A DNA stretch of 64,000 bases from Robiginitalea aestuariiviva. GTDB lineage: Bacteria; Bacteroidota; Bacteroidia; Flavobacteriales; Flavobacteriaceae. The notes below the pieces were generated by a model. It made no database searches. It had not been told where the DNA came from and worked only from the letters and a program-made list of their open reading frames with translations. This document shows, piece after piece, positions 42,196 to 51,795 of this stretch. The position numbers and the translations under genes were made by a program. Location of the stretch: NCBI RefSeq assembly GCF_029537735.1, contig NZ_JARPUQ010000001.1:1336696-1400695 (forward strand). Direction: 5' to 3'. Each line of letters starts with the position of its first letter. Positions within the stretch are counted from its first letter, which is position 1.

Positions 42196-42967
42196 GGAGC
42201 TTCCAGGTGTTGAGTTGTGGGATAACGTGGTGGGCCGTCAGGTCGAACTGGGTGGGTACCACGGAAACGTAACCCTGGTCCAGGGCCCACTGGTCTGTGT
42301 CTTCCCCGTGGTCCAGCAACTGGAAATCCCCGGTAAGCCAGTAGTAGTCCTTTCCGTTGGGGCTGGTGCGCTTGTCGAAGCGCTCCTTCCAGTTGGCCCG
42401 CGCCTGCCGGCAAATTTTTATGCCTTTGGGAGCCGCACCTTCGGTTTTGGGGATGTTTACGTTAAGCACCACCCCTTCAGGCATCCCGTGGCGCAGGGCC
42501 TGAGCGGCAATTTGTTGTACCGCTTCCCTGCAGGGCCCGAAGTCTGCATCCCAGGCATAGTCGCAAAGGGAGAACCCTATGGCGGGGATCCCCTCGATGC
42601 CGGCTTCGATGGCAGCGCTCATGGTGCCCGAATAAATAACGTTGATGGAGCTGTTGGAGCCGTGGTTAATCCCACTTACACACAAATCCGGCTTCCGCGT
42701 CAGGATTTCCTGCAGCCCCAGTTTCACGCAGTCTGCCGGGGTGCCGCTGCAGCTGTACTCTTCCGGGGCCCCGTGTTCGCGGTCAATCTCCACCTTTTTG
42801 GAATACAGAGTACTGTCCAGCGTAATGGCGTGGCCCATGCCGGATTGGGGGCTGTCCGGAGCCACCACGACCACGTCTCCCAGGGCCCTCATATACCGGA
42901 TTAGATGGCGTAGCCCGGGGGCCGTAATTCCGTCGTCATTGGTCACTAAAATCAGGGGTTTTGCCAT
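42185..42967 (-). CDS. surE: 5'-nucleotidase SurE
   Basis: A 260-residue metal-dependent nucleoside 5'-monophosphate phosphatase. ILVTNDDGITAPGL has the metal-binding Asp pair, VVVAPDSPQSGMGHAIT the phosphate site, and CVSGINHGSNSSINVIYSGTMSAA the conserved Asn/Ser loop. Cytoplasmic, linked to survival in stationary phase. First gene of the run to lpxB. Confidence 0.95.
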   Translation of the reverse strand: MAKPLILVTNDDGITAPGLRHLIRYMRALGDVVVVAPDSPQSGMGHAITLDSTLYSKKVEIDREHGAPEEYSCSGTPADCVKLGLQEILTRKPDLCVSGINHGSNSSINVIYSGTMSAAIEAGIEGIPAIGFSLCDYAWDADFGPCREAVQQIAAQALRHGMPEGVVLNVNIPKTEGAAPKGIKICRQARANWKERFDKRTSPNGKDYYWLTGDFQLLDHGEDTDQWALDQGYVSVVPTQFDLTAHHVIPQLNTWKLHES

Positions 42968-43146
42968 CGGGTATACTTTCTTGGGTAAAAATACGTTTTT
43001 CAGTAATAGGACTCCCGCGAACCGCCCTTAACAAAAAATTATACGGGGCCCGCCAAGACTGGCATGGTTTTTTCCGTATTTTAGGGAGTTCAAGAGACAA
43101 ATGAGGAAAAACGGGGCGGTTCACACCTTCCCGGCTGACAAAAAAA

Positions 43147-45270
43147 ATGTACATGAAAAGGAATTTACTGCTGGTATTTTTCGTCCCCCTGATTGCCATA
43201 GCATCCTGTAGTTTTACCAACCGCTCTTTCGAGTCCGACGACAAGGACAAGCTCCTGCTGGACCTGATCACCTATGTGCTGGAGCGCGGGCATTACGAAC
43301 CCAAGGATATCAACGACGACTTCTCCGCCAGTGTCTATGAAGATTTCCTGGATGTAATCGATCCTACCAAGCGTTACTTCCTGGCGTCTGATATTGCGGA
43401 ATTCGAACAATACAAATTCCAGATCGACGACCAGATCCACAATACCGAAATTGGGTTTTTCAACCTGGTTTACGACCGGCTGATGGAACGCATGGCCGAG
43501 GCGCGGACCCTGTACGGGGAAGTGCTGGAGCTGCCCTTCGATTTTAACCAGGACGAAAGCATAGATGTGGATTATGAGAAACAACCCTATGCCCAGGACC
43601 ACAAGGCCCTGAAGGAACGGTGGCGGAAACAGCTGAAATACGCCAGTATTGGCACCTACTATTCCAAGCTCAACCTGAGCGCTTCGGAAGAAGGGGAAAG
43701 CATTGCCCCTGCCCAGGCCGAGGAGGCTTCCCGCGAGGCCACCCGCAAGACCCTGGACGAATTCTTCGATTTTGTGGACGACCTGGAGCGCAAGGACTGG
43801 TTTGTACAGTACCTGAATACCATTGTGGACGAATTCGACCCTCACACCTACTATTTTGCCCCCGAAGACAAGGAGCGTTTTGACGTAAGTATGTCCGGGA
43901 AGTTTGAAGGGATTGGCGCCCGCCTGCAGAAGAAGCCCGAAGGGGCCAAGATTGTGGAAATCATCAGCGGGGGGCCGGTCTGGAGGGACCAAAGCCTGGA
44001 AGTGGGCGATGAGATCCTCAAGGTAGGCCAGGATGGCGAGCCGCCTGTGAATATTGTAGGCATGCGCCTGGACGATGCCATTAAACTCATCAAGGGCCCG
44101 AAAGGCACAAAGGTAGACCTGACCGTCCGCAAGGTGGACGGAACTGTGGAAGAGGTTTCCCTGGTACGCGATGTGGTGGAACTGGAAGAATCCTTCGCCA
44201 AATCTGCCACAGTGATCAAGGACAGTCACAAATACGGTCTTATCCACCTGCCTAAGTTCTACGTGGATTTTGACGACTATAGTGAGCGCAATGCCGCCAC
44301 CGATGTAGCCAAGGAAATTGAGCGCCTGAAACAGGAAGGGGCCGAGGGCCTGGTACTGGACCTCCGCGACAACGGGGGAGGCTCCCTGAAGACGGTGGTG
44401 GACATGGCCGGGTTGTTTATCAAGGACGGCCCCGTGGTACAGGTGCGTTCCTCCGCCCGCGACAAGGAGATCTATTCCGACCGGGACGAGCGCGTACAAT
44501 GGGACGGCCCCCTGGTGATCCTGGTGAACGAACTATCGGCTTCCGCCTCTGAAATCCTGGCCGCGGCCATGCAGGACTACAAGCGCGCCATCGTGATTGG
44601 CAGCAAGCAGACCTTTGGGAAAGGAACCGTTCAGAACGTGATCCCACTGGAAAATATAATGCGCAGCAACGAATACGGAGACCTGGGCGCCATCAAGCTC
44701 ACTACCCAGAAGTTCTACCGCATCAATGGTGGCTCCACCCAGCTGGAAGGGGTGAAAAGCGATGTAGTGGTCCCGGACCGCTACAGCTATATAGACCTGG
44801 GCGAACGCGACCAGCAAAACCCCCTGCAATGGGATAAGATCAGTCCGGCGGATTACGAGCCCTGGAATGGCTATATCGACTTTGAAAGCACCATTGCCCG
44901 CTCCAATGCGCGGATGGCTTCCCACCCGCAGATCGCCATGATCGAGGAGAACGCCCTCTGGCTGAAAAACCAGCAGGAAGAAACCCGTGTTCCCCTCAAT
45001 TACGAGGCCTATAAGCAACGGGAGGCGGAGAACAAGGAGCGTTCCCAGTATTTCCGCTCCAAGATGAAGTACGATTCCCAAATGACCTTCAGCTCCCTGA
45101 AATACGAGCAGGAGCTCTTCACCAAAGACTCTGTCCTGCGGGAAAAGCGGAACCGCTGGCACCAGAACCTGGCCGGGGATGTCTATGTGGAGGAAGCCAT
45201 TAACGTGCTGGAAGACCTGAAGCTGAACAACTTCAAAAAAGACAAGCTGGCCAGCCGTATGCGGGAGTAA
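43147..45270 (+). CDS. prc: Tail-specific (carboxy-terminal processing) protease
   Basis: A 707-residue S41A protease. Lipid or signal anchor IAIASCSF near the N-terminus, N-terminal helical region, PDZ domain about 240-330 (GGPVWRDQSLEVGDEILKV), then protease core with GLVLDLRDNGGGSL, ELSASASEIL (catalytic Ser) and KQTFGKGTVQ (catalytic Lys). It degrades periplasmic proteins from unstructured C-termini. It is read away from surE. Start may be the ATG at 43147 or the one 6 bases on. Confidence 0.93.
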   Translation: MYMKRNLLLVFFVPLIAIASCSFTNRSFESDDKDKLLLDLITYVLERGHYEPKDINDDFSASVYEDFLDVIDPTKRYFLASDIAEFEQYKFQIDDQIHNTEIGFFNLVYDRLMERMAEARTLYGEVLELPFDFNQDESIDVDYEKQPYAQDHKALKERWRKQLKYASIGTYYSKLNLSASEEGESIAPAQAEEASREATRKTLDEFFDFVDDLERKDWFVQYLNTIVDEFDPHTYYFAPEDKERFDVSMSGKFEGIGARLQKKPEGAKIVEIISGGPVWRDQSLEVGDEILKVGQDGEPPVNIVGMRLDDAIKLIKGPKGTKVDLTVRKVDGTVEEVSLVRDVVELEESFAKSATVIKDSHKYGLIHLPKFYVDFDDYSERNAATDVAKEIERLKQEGAEGLVLDLRDNGGGSLKTVVDMAGLFIKDGPVVQVRSSARDKEIYSDRDERVQWDGPLVILVNELSASASEILAAAMQDYKRAIVIGSKQTFGKGTVQNVIPLENIMRSNEYGDLGAIKLTTQKFYRINGGSTQLEGVKSDVVVPDRYSYIDLGERDQQNPLQWDKISPADYEPWNGYIDFESTIARSNARMASHPQIAMIEENALWLKNQQEETRVPLNYEAYKQREAENKERSQYFRSKMKYDSQMTFSSLKYEQELFTKDSVLREKRNRWHQNLAGDVYVEEAINVLEDLKLNNFKKDKLASRMRE

Positions 45271-45293
45271 ACCCTTCGGCAGCCCAAAAAAGT

Positions 45294-45320
45294 AAAGCCC
45301 CCGTTTAGGGGGGCTTTTTT
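45294..45320. terminator. Bidirectional terminator
   Basis: Stem AAAGCCCCC / GGGGGCTTT with a 6-base loop and T run on both sides of the hairpin when read on each strand; lies between convergent prc and msrA. Confidence 0.85.
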
Positions 45321-45341
45321 GATTCCAGGTGTTTGGCTTCT

Positions 45342-45881
45342 TTATTTCAGGAAGGAGGCATAGGAATCCCGGAGTTTCCGCAACTTGGGGCTGATCACAT
45401 ACTGGCAGTATCCCTGTGCCGTATTGCGCCGGTAATAGTCCTGGTGTTCCGCTTCGGCCTCAAAGAAGCGCTGCAGGGGAGCCAATTCCGTCACGATGGG
45501 GTCCTCGTAATACCCTTGCATTTCTTCCAGTACTTCCCGGGCTGTGGCTTTTTGCCCCTCGTTGTGATAAAAGATCACGGACCGGTACTGGGTGCCCCGG
45601 TCTGCGCCCTGCCGGTTCAGGGTGGTGGGGTCGTGGGTGCCCATAAAGATCCGCAGCAGGTCCCGGTAGGGGAGGACGGAAGGATCGAAGGTAATCTGCA
45701 CCACCTCCGCATGGCCGGTAAGGCCGGAGCACACTTCACGGTAGGTGGGTTTACCCGGCACCCTGCCGCCGCTGTACCCGGAAACCACAGCGGTAACCCC
45801 CTTCACCTCCAGGAAGACCGCTTCGGTGCACCAGAAGCAACCCCCGCCCACAGTGGCCTGCTCCAACCCCTCAGGCGTCAT
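45342..45881 (-). CDS. msrA: Peptide-methionine (S)-S-oxide reductase
   Basis: A 179-residue MsrA from [20 protein letters not shown], with catalytic Cys15 in [38 protein letters not shown] and [19 protein letters not shown] are family blocks. It reduces methionine S-sulfoxide in proteins. A longer frame to 45980 runs into msrB; the start at 45881 overlaps the msrB end by 11 bases, which fits coupling. Confidence 0.95.
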   Translation of the reverse strand: MTPEGLEQATVGGGCFWCTEAVFLEVKGVTAVVSGYSGGRVPGKPTYREVCSGLTGHAEVVQITFDPSVLPYRDLLRIFMGTHDPTTLNRQGADRGTQYRSVIFYHNEGQKATAREVLEEMQGYYEDPIVTELAPLQRFFEAEAEHQDYYRRNTAQGYCQYVISPKLRKLRDSYASFLK

Positions 45882-46332
45882 GGCCTTCCGTTTTGTCGTG
45901 GCGCAGGGCCTCGGAGTTGATACAATACCGTAATCCGCTGGGTGGCGGGCCGTCCGGGAAGACGTGCCCCAGGTGGGCATCGCAGGTATTACAGCGCACT
46001 TCTACCCGGACCATCCCATAAGAGGTGTCCCGGATGTACTGTATGGCATTTTGGGCTACGGGTTGGGTAAAACTGGGCCACCCGGTCCCGGATTCAAACT
46101 TGATCCCGGAATCGAACAGGGGCTGGTCGCAGCAGATGCAGTGGTACAACCCGGGTTCGTGCGCGCTGCAAAGGGCCCCGGAGTGGGGGCGTTCCGTACC
46201 GTGTTCCCGGGTGATGCGATATTGTTCGGGGGTAAGTTGTTCCCGCCATTGGGCAGGGGTTTTTTCCACACGCCGGTCTGGCTTGGGGTTGCCTTTAGTC
46301 GAGTAGTGGATAATATCTTTCCAGTGGAGCAT
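45871..46332 (-). CDS. msrB: Peptide-methionine (R)-S-oxide reductase
   Basis: A 153-residue MsrB. Zinc cysteines are in [11 protein letters not shown] and [22 protein letters not shown] and [10 protein letters not shown] (catalytic Cys) complete the fold. It reduces methionine R-sulfoxide and so complements msrA downstream. No export signal, so both act in the cytoplasm. Confidence 0.95.
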   Translation of the reverse strand: MLHWKDIIHYSTKGNPKPDRRVEKTPAQWREQLTPEQYRITREHGTERPHSGALCSAHEPGLYHCICCDQPLFDSGIKFESGTGWPSFTQPVAQNAIQYIRDTSYGMVRVEVRCNTCDAHLGHVFPDGPPPSGLRYCINSEALRHDKTEGHDA

Positions 46333-46418
46333 AAACGTGTTTTTAGGGGTGTAATAGTCGCAGTAAACCCTCCGGGCTTACAGCCGGAGTCCGGGTTCTG
46401 TTCCCTGCGAATTTAATG

Positions 46419-46426
46419 TAAATTTG
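46419..46426 (+). promoter_or_regulatory. -7 box of the nuclease gene
   Basis: TAAATTTG is an exact TAnnTTTG match 21 bases before the start codon. At the -33 distance TTCTG is only a partial match. Confidence 0.45.
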
Positions 46427-46447
46427 GGCGGTAAACCCTAAAGCGGC

Positions 46448-47251
46448 ATGAGGCGAAAACGTTGGGTGTATCCCGTATTGATGGCAACCTGCGTGGTGGT
46501 GTTCTGGTGGTTCGAAAATTTCTACCGCACGGACCCCTACGGTTCGGGGACTGCACCGGAACCTGCCGGATCATTTCCGGAAGCCTTCCGGCCCGAAGGA
46601 GGGGGCGGGCAACTGGTGGAACACGACTTCTATCTGCTGCGCTACAGTGAACCCCACGAACAAGCGGCCTGGGTGGGCTATGTGCTGGAGCGAGACCACC
46701 TGACCTACGAAGACCGGGACCGCCCCTATTTTGTGGAAGACCCCAAAGTGCGGTCCCACTCGGCGGACTGGCGCAACTATCGGGGCTCCGGGTACGACCG
46801 GGGGCACCTCTGCCCGGCCGGGGACCGGCGGTTTTCTCTCACGGCCTATAACCAGACCTTCTACACCAGCAACATAAGCCCCCAGGACCCGGAATTCAAT
46901 GCGGGGCCCTGGAACGACCTGGAGCAGCAGGTGCGGCGCTGGTGCAAACGGTATGGTACCGTGTATGTGCTTACCGGAGGGGTGCTGCGCGACGGCCTGC
47001 CAGGGATTGGATCGGAAGACGTTAGCGTGCCGGACCAGTTTTTTAAGGTGGTGATTCGCGGGTCGGGGAATGACCTTAAAGCCATTGGTTTCCTTATGGA
47101 AAACCGCCCCGGGGCGCAGCCTTTACCCGAACACGCCATACCCCTGGATCGGATAGAGGCCCTTACAGGCCTGGATTTTTTCCCGCAGTGGGAGCCGGGG
47201 CAGCAGGAAATGCTGGAGGCCCGGATATCCCTTTCAGACTGGGGGTTCTAG
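46448..47251 (+). CDS. Secreted DNA/RNA non-specific endonuclease
   Basis: A 267-residue nuclease of the NucA/EndoG type with an N-terminal membrane or signal helix (VYPVLMATCVVVFWWF). The active motif is GYDRGHLCPAGDRRF, with the general-base His in DRGH, and NQTFYTSNISPQDPEFN holds the metal-binding Asn. Likely periplasmic or exported; could provide nucleotides or defend against DNA. Convergent with rodA, overlapping its stop by 4 bases. Confidence 0.9.
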   Translation: MRRKRWVYPVLMATCVVVFWWFENFYRTDPYGSGTAPEPAGSFPEAFRPEGGGGQLVEHDFYLLRYSEPHEQAAWVGYVLERDHLTYEDRDRPYFVEDPKVRSHSADWRNYRGSGYDRGHLCPAGDRRFSLTAYNQTFYTSNISPQDPEFNAGPWNDLEQQVRRWCKRYGTVYVLTGGVLRDGLPGIGSEDVSVPDQFFKVVIRGSGNDLKAIGFLMENRPGAQPLPEHAIPLDRIEALTGLDFFPQWEPGQQEMLEARISLSDWGF

Positions 47252-48531
47252 CCCCATTCATTCAGGCGGTTGGCATCCAGGCGCAGGAAGATGAAAAGCA
47301 AGATGGTGAACCCCAGCAGGCCGGACCCCCCGTAACTGAAGAAGGGTAAGGGGATACCGATAGTAGGCAGCAGGCCTATTACCATCCCGATATTGATAAA
47401 ATAGTGGATCAGCAGGATGGAGATTACCCCATAGCCATACATGCGCGAGAAGGGGTTTTTCTGGCGTTCGGCCAGGTGGACCAGTCGCAGCAGTAACAAG
47501 GTGAAGAGCAGGACCACGGTGGTGGTGCCGTAAAAGCCCCATTCCTCCCCAATGGTCGTGAATATGTAATCGGTGTCCTGTTCCGGCACAAAATCCCCCT
47601 TGGTACGGGTGCCTTCCAGAAACCCTTTCCCCTTTAATCCCCCGGATTCGATGGCCTTCTCGGATTGGTAGGTATTGTAACCGATGGTCTTGCGGATTTC
47701 TTCCAGTTTTTCGGGGTCCTTTTCCAGGCGCAACCACAAACTAAAGCGGTCGCGGTGGCGTTGTTCAAACACGTTGTCGAAGACAAAATTTACGGATAGG
47801 GAGAACACCAGGGTGACGGCATACAACCCCAGAACCGGCAAGAGCGGGATGCGGTATGATTGCTTTTTGAGCATGTAGATCAACCCGATCACCAGGGCCA
47901 TGCCAATCCCGATCCAGACCGTCCCGAATATCAGGGTGCAGATAAAGATGGTAACGGCAAGCAACCCCAGGGCCAGGTACCACAAGGGTAACCCTTCCCG
48001 GAACAGCACAAAAATCAGGGCAAAGAAGACCAGGGCGCTGCCGGGGTCCGGCTGGGGGATAATCAGGATGGCGGGGGCCAGGAAAATCAGGATGGCATAG
48101 GCCTGGTGGCGGAGCTTGCGGATGTCCGTCTGTATATCGCTCAGGTATTTGGCCAGGGCCAGGGCTGTGGTGGTTTTGGCCAGTTCCGACGGCTGCAGGT
48201 TGAAAAAGCCCAGGTCGTACCAGGAAGTTGCCCCTGCAATGGTTTTTCCGAAGACAAAAAGCCCCAGCAGCAACCCCAGCCCGATCACGTAAAACAGGCT
48301 GGAAAAGCGTTCGTAGAAGTTGGCCTCCAGGGCCATGATCACTACAATCATGCCCAGGCTGATCAGGATAAAGATCAGCTGTTTGCCATAGCGTTGGCCG
48401 GGGTCCAGGAGGGAAGCGGCTTCGGGGTCGAAGGTGCTGGAGTAGATGCTGATCCACCCCAGGGTCACCAGCACCAGATAAAGCAGGGCCGAGGTCCAGT
48501 CTAAGCGGCGGAGTGCCCCCCTACCAAACAT
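47248..48531 (-). CDS. rodA: Rod-shape SEDS glycosyltransferase RodA
   Basis: A 427-residue SEDS polymerase with about 10 helices: GKTIAGATSWYDLGFFNLQPSELAK and IPQPDPGSALVFFALIFVLFREG in the middle, GIPLPFFSYGGSGLLG near the end. It polymerises peptidoglycan with PBP2. It overlaps the mrdA stop by 11 bases. Confidence 0.95.
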   Translation of the reverse strand: MFGRGALRRLDWTSALLYLVLVTLGWISIYSSTFDPEAASLLDPGQRYGKQLIFILISLGMIVVIMALEANFYERFSSLFYVIGLGLLLGLFVFGKTIAGATSWYDLGFFNLQPSELAKTTTALALAKYLSDIQTDIRKLRHQAYAILIFLAPAILIIPQPDPGSALVFFALIFVLFREGLPLWYLALGLLAVTIFICTLIFGTVWIGIGMALVIGLIYMLKKQSYRIPLLPVLGLYAVTLVFSLSVNFVFDNVFEQRHRDRFSLWLRLEKDPEKLEEIRKTIGYNTYQSEKAIESGGLKGKGFLEGTRTKGDFVPEQDTDYIFTTIGEEWGFYGTTTVVLLFTLLLLRLVHLAERQKNPFSRMYGYGVISILLIHYFINIGMVIGLLPTIGIPLPFFSYGGSGLLGFTILLFIFLRLDANRLNEWG

Positions 48532-50395
48532 ACTCGTTGATCTTGAATTCTTCTCCGCTGTAGGGCTTGGCGTATTCGTGTTCCAGGGTTTTTTCCAGCA
48601 TTCGCTGCTCCAGGTCCTTGCGGGTAATTTCGCCCTTCAGGTATTTTTCGATAAGCAGTGAGGCAATGTGCCCTGCATACCGGGCCCCGTAATATCCGTG
48701 CTCTATGTACACGGCCAGGGCAATTTTGGGTTTGTCCACCGGGGCAAAAGCCACAAAAAGGCTGTGGTCTGTAAGCTGCACGCGCTCCCCTTCAATCCGG
48801 GTAAAGTTTTCTACGGTGCCCGTTTTGCCGGCAATCTCCACCCCGGGGATCTGTATCCATTTGGCGGTGCCTTTTTCGTACACGTCCTTCATGCCCTCAA
48901 TAACGGGTTCAAAATGCCGGGGGTCTATGGAGGTGTTTTTACGCTCCGTATAGTTGGGGTCGTTTATCGGCTGGTTCCCAATCTGGCGGATCAGGTGGGG
49001 GGTATAGAAATAGCCGCGGTTGGCAATGGCGGCAGTCATGTTGGCCAGTTGGATGGGGGTGGCTGCCACTTCCCCCTGCCCGATGGAGTTAGAGATGATA
49101 AAGGAAGATACCCAACGGCCATCCCCGTACACCCGGTCGTAATACTCCTTGCCGGGAATCCGCCCGGGCCGGCCTGTGGGCAGGTCGTACCCCAGGTAAT
49201 CGCCCAGGCCAAAACTCCGCATATGCTTTTCCCAGACATCCATGGCCTGGTCTGTAGTCTCGTATTTTTCAAAGAATTTCCGGAAGGTGCCTGCAAAATA
49301 TGCATTGCAGGAGCGGTAGATGCCGCTATTCATGGTACGTATGCCGCCGCCGCAGTGGCAGCCGCGCTTTTTATTGCCTACAAAGAACCCGTTATAGCAA
49401 CGGAAGGTGGTATTGGGGGTGATCACCCCTTCCTGCAACGCGGCCAGGGCCTGTAGGGTCTTAAAGGGGGAACCCGGGCTGGGCTCGGCCAGAATGGAAC
49501 GGTCCCAGGTGGGTTTGGCAATAGTGTCGTAATGGAGTTTGCTGTAATTCTGGGAACGCTGCCGCCCTACCAGCAGGTCCGGGTCGTAGGTGGGCCCTGA
49601 TATCATGGCAAGGATTTCGCCCGTGGCCGGCTCTATGGCCACAATGCCGCCCCTTTTCCCGTGCATCAGGCGCTCCCCGTATTCCTGCAGGGCCTTGTCC
49701 AGGGTAATGTGGATTTCCGTACCCGGCTGCGGCAGGGTGTCCAGGGAGCCCCCTTTGTAAGGCCCGATATCCCGGTTAAACCGGTCTTTCTGGATCAGTT
49801 TCACCCCTTTGCGGCCCCGCAGCACCTCTTCGTATTGCTTCTCAATCCCGGTGCGCCCCGTAAGCTCGCCCAGTTCGTAATACGGATTCTGTTTCAGGTC
49901 CCATTCGCTCACCTCGCTGATGTACCCCAATACGTTGGCGCCGGCAGGGGTTTTGTAGTCTCTCAGGGAGCGTTTTTCGATATAAAAGCCCTGGTATTTC
50001 CGCATTTTTTCCTGCAGGCGGGCATAATCCTCCTTGGAAAGTTGGGGTACCAATACCGAAGGCAGGCGAGGGGAATAGGTACGGGCCTTTTGCAGGCGGT
50101 TACGGAAATGATCCGGGGAGATATTAAGCAGTTCGCAGAATTCCAGGGTATCCAGGGGTTGCACCTCGCGGGGGATCACCATCACATCGTAGGCGGGCTG
50201 GTTGGCCACCAGAAGCTTGCCGTTACGGTCGTAGATATACCCGCGTTCCGGGTAGTCGTAAACCCGCTTGATGGCCGGGTCGTCCAGGATGTGGTCCGAA
50301 GAGGACCGGATCAGTTGCAGATAGGAAAGCCTGCTGATAAAGGATAACCCTATCAGTACGATAACCGTAGAAAGCAATACTTTTTTCATAGGCAT
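48521..50395 (-). CDS. mrdA: Penicillin-binding protein 2
   Basis: A 624-residue class B transpeptidase with an N-terminal helix. The dimerisation domain precedes the transpeptidase, which has SPFK (S-x-x-K, catalytic Ser) in AEPSPGSPFKTLQ, SCN in YRSCNAYF and KTG in IAGKTGTVENF. It partners with RodA in side-wall synthesis. A second ATG 6 bases on (MKKVLL) is also a possible start. Confidence 0.95.
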   Translation of the reverse strand: MPMKKVLLSTVIVLIGLSFISRLSYLQLIRSSSDHILDDPAIKRVYDYPERGYIYDRNGKLLVANQPAYDVMVIPREVQPLDTLEFCELLNISPDHFRNRLQKARTYSPRLPSVLVPQLSKEDYARLQEKMRKYQGFYIEKRSLRDYKTPAGANVLGYISEVSEWDLKQNPYYELGELTGRTGIEKQYEEVLRGRKGVKLIQKDRFNRDIGPYKGGSLDTLPQPGTEIHITLDKALQEYGERLMHGKRGGIVAIEPATGEILAMISGPTYDPDLLVGRQRSQNYSKLHYDTIAKPTWDRSILAEPSPGSPFKTLQALAALQEGVITPNTTFRCYNGFFVGNKKRGCHCGGGIRTMNSGIYRSCNAYFAGTFRKFFEKYETTDQAMDVWEKHMRSFGLGDYLGYDLPTGRPGRIPGKEYYDRVYGDGRWVSSFIISNSIGQGEVAATPIQLANMTAAIANRGYFYTPHLIRQIGNQPINDPNYTERKNTSIDPRHFEPVIEGMKDVYEKGTAKWIQIPGVEIAGKTGTVENFTRIEGERVQLTDHSLFVAFAPVDKPKIALAVYIEHGYYGARYAGHIASLLIEKYLKGEITRKDLEQRMLEKTLEHEYAKPYSGEEFKINEYVW

Positions 50396-50434
50396 TCCGG
50401 GATGGTCTGCGGGAAGGGTTTCCCGTCCCCGGCC

Positions 50435-50941
50435 TTATTCCCTGTGTCGGGAAAAAAGGAAAGACAACAGGAGGGCAAAGACGAAGGTACCCAACCCGGT
50501 AAGCAGCACCCGGTTCAAAAGTAAAAGCAAATTCGTCAAACTAAAAATTTCCAGGCCAAAGAAAACCAGGTGGTGTACCAAAATTAATAACGCAAGGAAT
50601 GTCGTTTGTTGTACACGGGTGGAGTTGTTTAAGCGGAAATTCTGGAATTCCAGGTTTACTCCGAACACAAACCGCATCAGGGCCGGGCGCACAAAGGCGG
50701 TGGTTAGGGTGGCCACGGTATGCATGGCCAGGGTGTCGCTGAACAGGTCTACGGCAAAGCCGAGCAAAAAGGCAATCCCCAGCAGGGCGCTCCGGTTCTC
50801 CCGGATGGGGTACCAGTACAGGAACAGGATATAGACCATGGGGTTAACCTGCCCGAAGAGGTTCATCCGGCTGAAGATGAGTACCTGCAGCAGCACCAAC
50901 CCTGCAAAACGCAGCAGGCCAAGAAGGAAGTTATTGCCCAT
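50435..50941 (-). CDS. mreD: Rod-shape membrane protein MreD
   Basis: A 168-residue protein with five to six hydrophobic helices, between mreC and mrdA, overlapping the mreC end by 11 bases. Sequence conservation in this family is low; the call rests on size, topology and position in the mre operon. Confidence 0.85.
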   Translation of the reverse strand: MGNNFLLGLLRFAGLVLLQVLIFSRMNLFGQVNPMVYILFLYWYPIRENRSALLGIAFLLGFAVDLFSDTLAMHTVATLTTAFVRPALMRFVFGVNLEFQNFRLNNSTRVQQTTFLALLILVHHLVFFGLEIFSLTNLLLLLNRVLLTGLGTFVFALLLSFLFSRHRE

Positions 50942-51749
50942 TTTCGGTTTCGGATTCCAGTTCCAGGACCTCCGGGCGGTACCGGTTGCGGATCACATAG
51001 GCCTGCCGGAGGTTGGACATATCGTTAAAGAGTTCCACATCGATCTGGTAAAAACTCTGGGAGGGGTTCAGGTCAAATCGCGCAATGGTTCCTATGGGGA
51101 TGCCTTCGGGAAAAATACTGGACATGGCCCCGGTCACAATGGTATCCCCCACCTTTAAAGGCACCAGCCGCGGGATGTCTTCCAATTGTGCGAAGCGGTA
51201 ATCCTCCCGGTTCCAGGTCAGGGAACCAAAGTAATCGGTCCCGGCAATCTTGGCATTGATGTTGGAGCGGGTGTTCAGGATGCTTTGCACAGAGGCAAAG
51301 TGGTTGCTGGAGCGTTCCACAATCCCCAGGATACCCAAAGGCGTGATCACCCCCATATCCTGGACCACCCTGTCTTTCAGACCGCGGTCTATGGTGATAT
51401 AGTTGTTGGGCAGGGTGAAGCTATTCTTTACAATCCGGGCCGGCAGGACCTGATAGGTGAGGCGGGCCGTATCCAGCAGCACGGTATCTGTAGGGGGGAG
51501 GTTGAAAAGGCGTTGGCGCAGGCGGCGATTTTCCTCGGCCAGGCGGCGGTTTTCCTCCTGCAGGCCAAAATAGTCACTCACCGAGGTGGCGGACTGGTAC
51601 ACGGAACCGCTTAACCAGTTGGCGGAGTTCAGGAAACGGGAGCGGTGGTAGTTGTGGTTTTGTACCGTAAGGGCCAGGCCAATAAAGAGCAGGAAGAAAT
51701 AGAGCAGGGAGGTCTTGTTTCGAAGAATGAAATTAATGATCCTTTGCAT
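50931..51749 (-). CDS. mreC: Rod-shape protein MreC
   Basis: A 272-residue bitopic protein: helix about 12-30, coiled coil about 60-92 (LQEENRRLAEENRRLRQRL), then the beta domain with PARIVKNSFTLPNNYITIDRGL and GVITPLGILGIVERSSNHFASVQSIL. It links MreB to PBP2/RodA on the periplasmic side. Confidence 0.93.
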   Translation of the reverse strand: MQRIINFILRNKTSLLYFFLLFIGLALTVQNHNYHRSRFLNSANWLSGSVYQSATSVSDYFGLQEENRRLAEENRRLRQRLFNLPPTDTVLLDTARLTYQVLPARIVKNSFTLPNNYITIDRGLKDRVVQDMGVITPLGILGIVERSSNHFASVQSILNTRSNINAKIAGTDYFGSLTWNREDYRFAQLEDIPRLVPLKVGDTIVTGAMSSIFPEGIPIGTIARFDLNPSQSFYQIDVELFNDMSNLRQAYVIRNRYRPEVLELESETENGQ

Positions 51750-51795
51750 GCCAATGCTTGGTTTTTTCCGGGTGCCTGCCGTCCCGGTGCCCTGC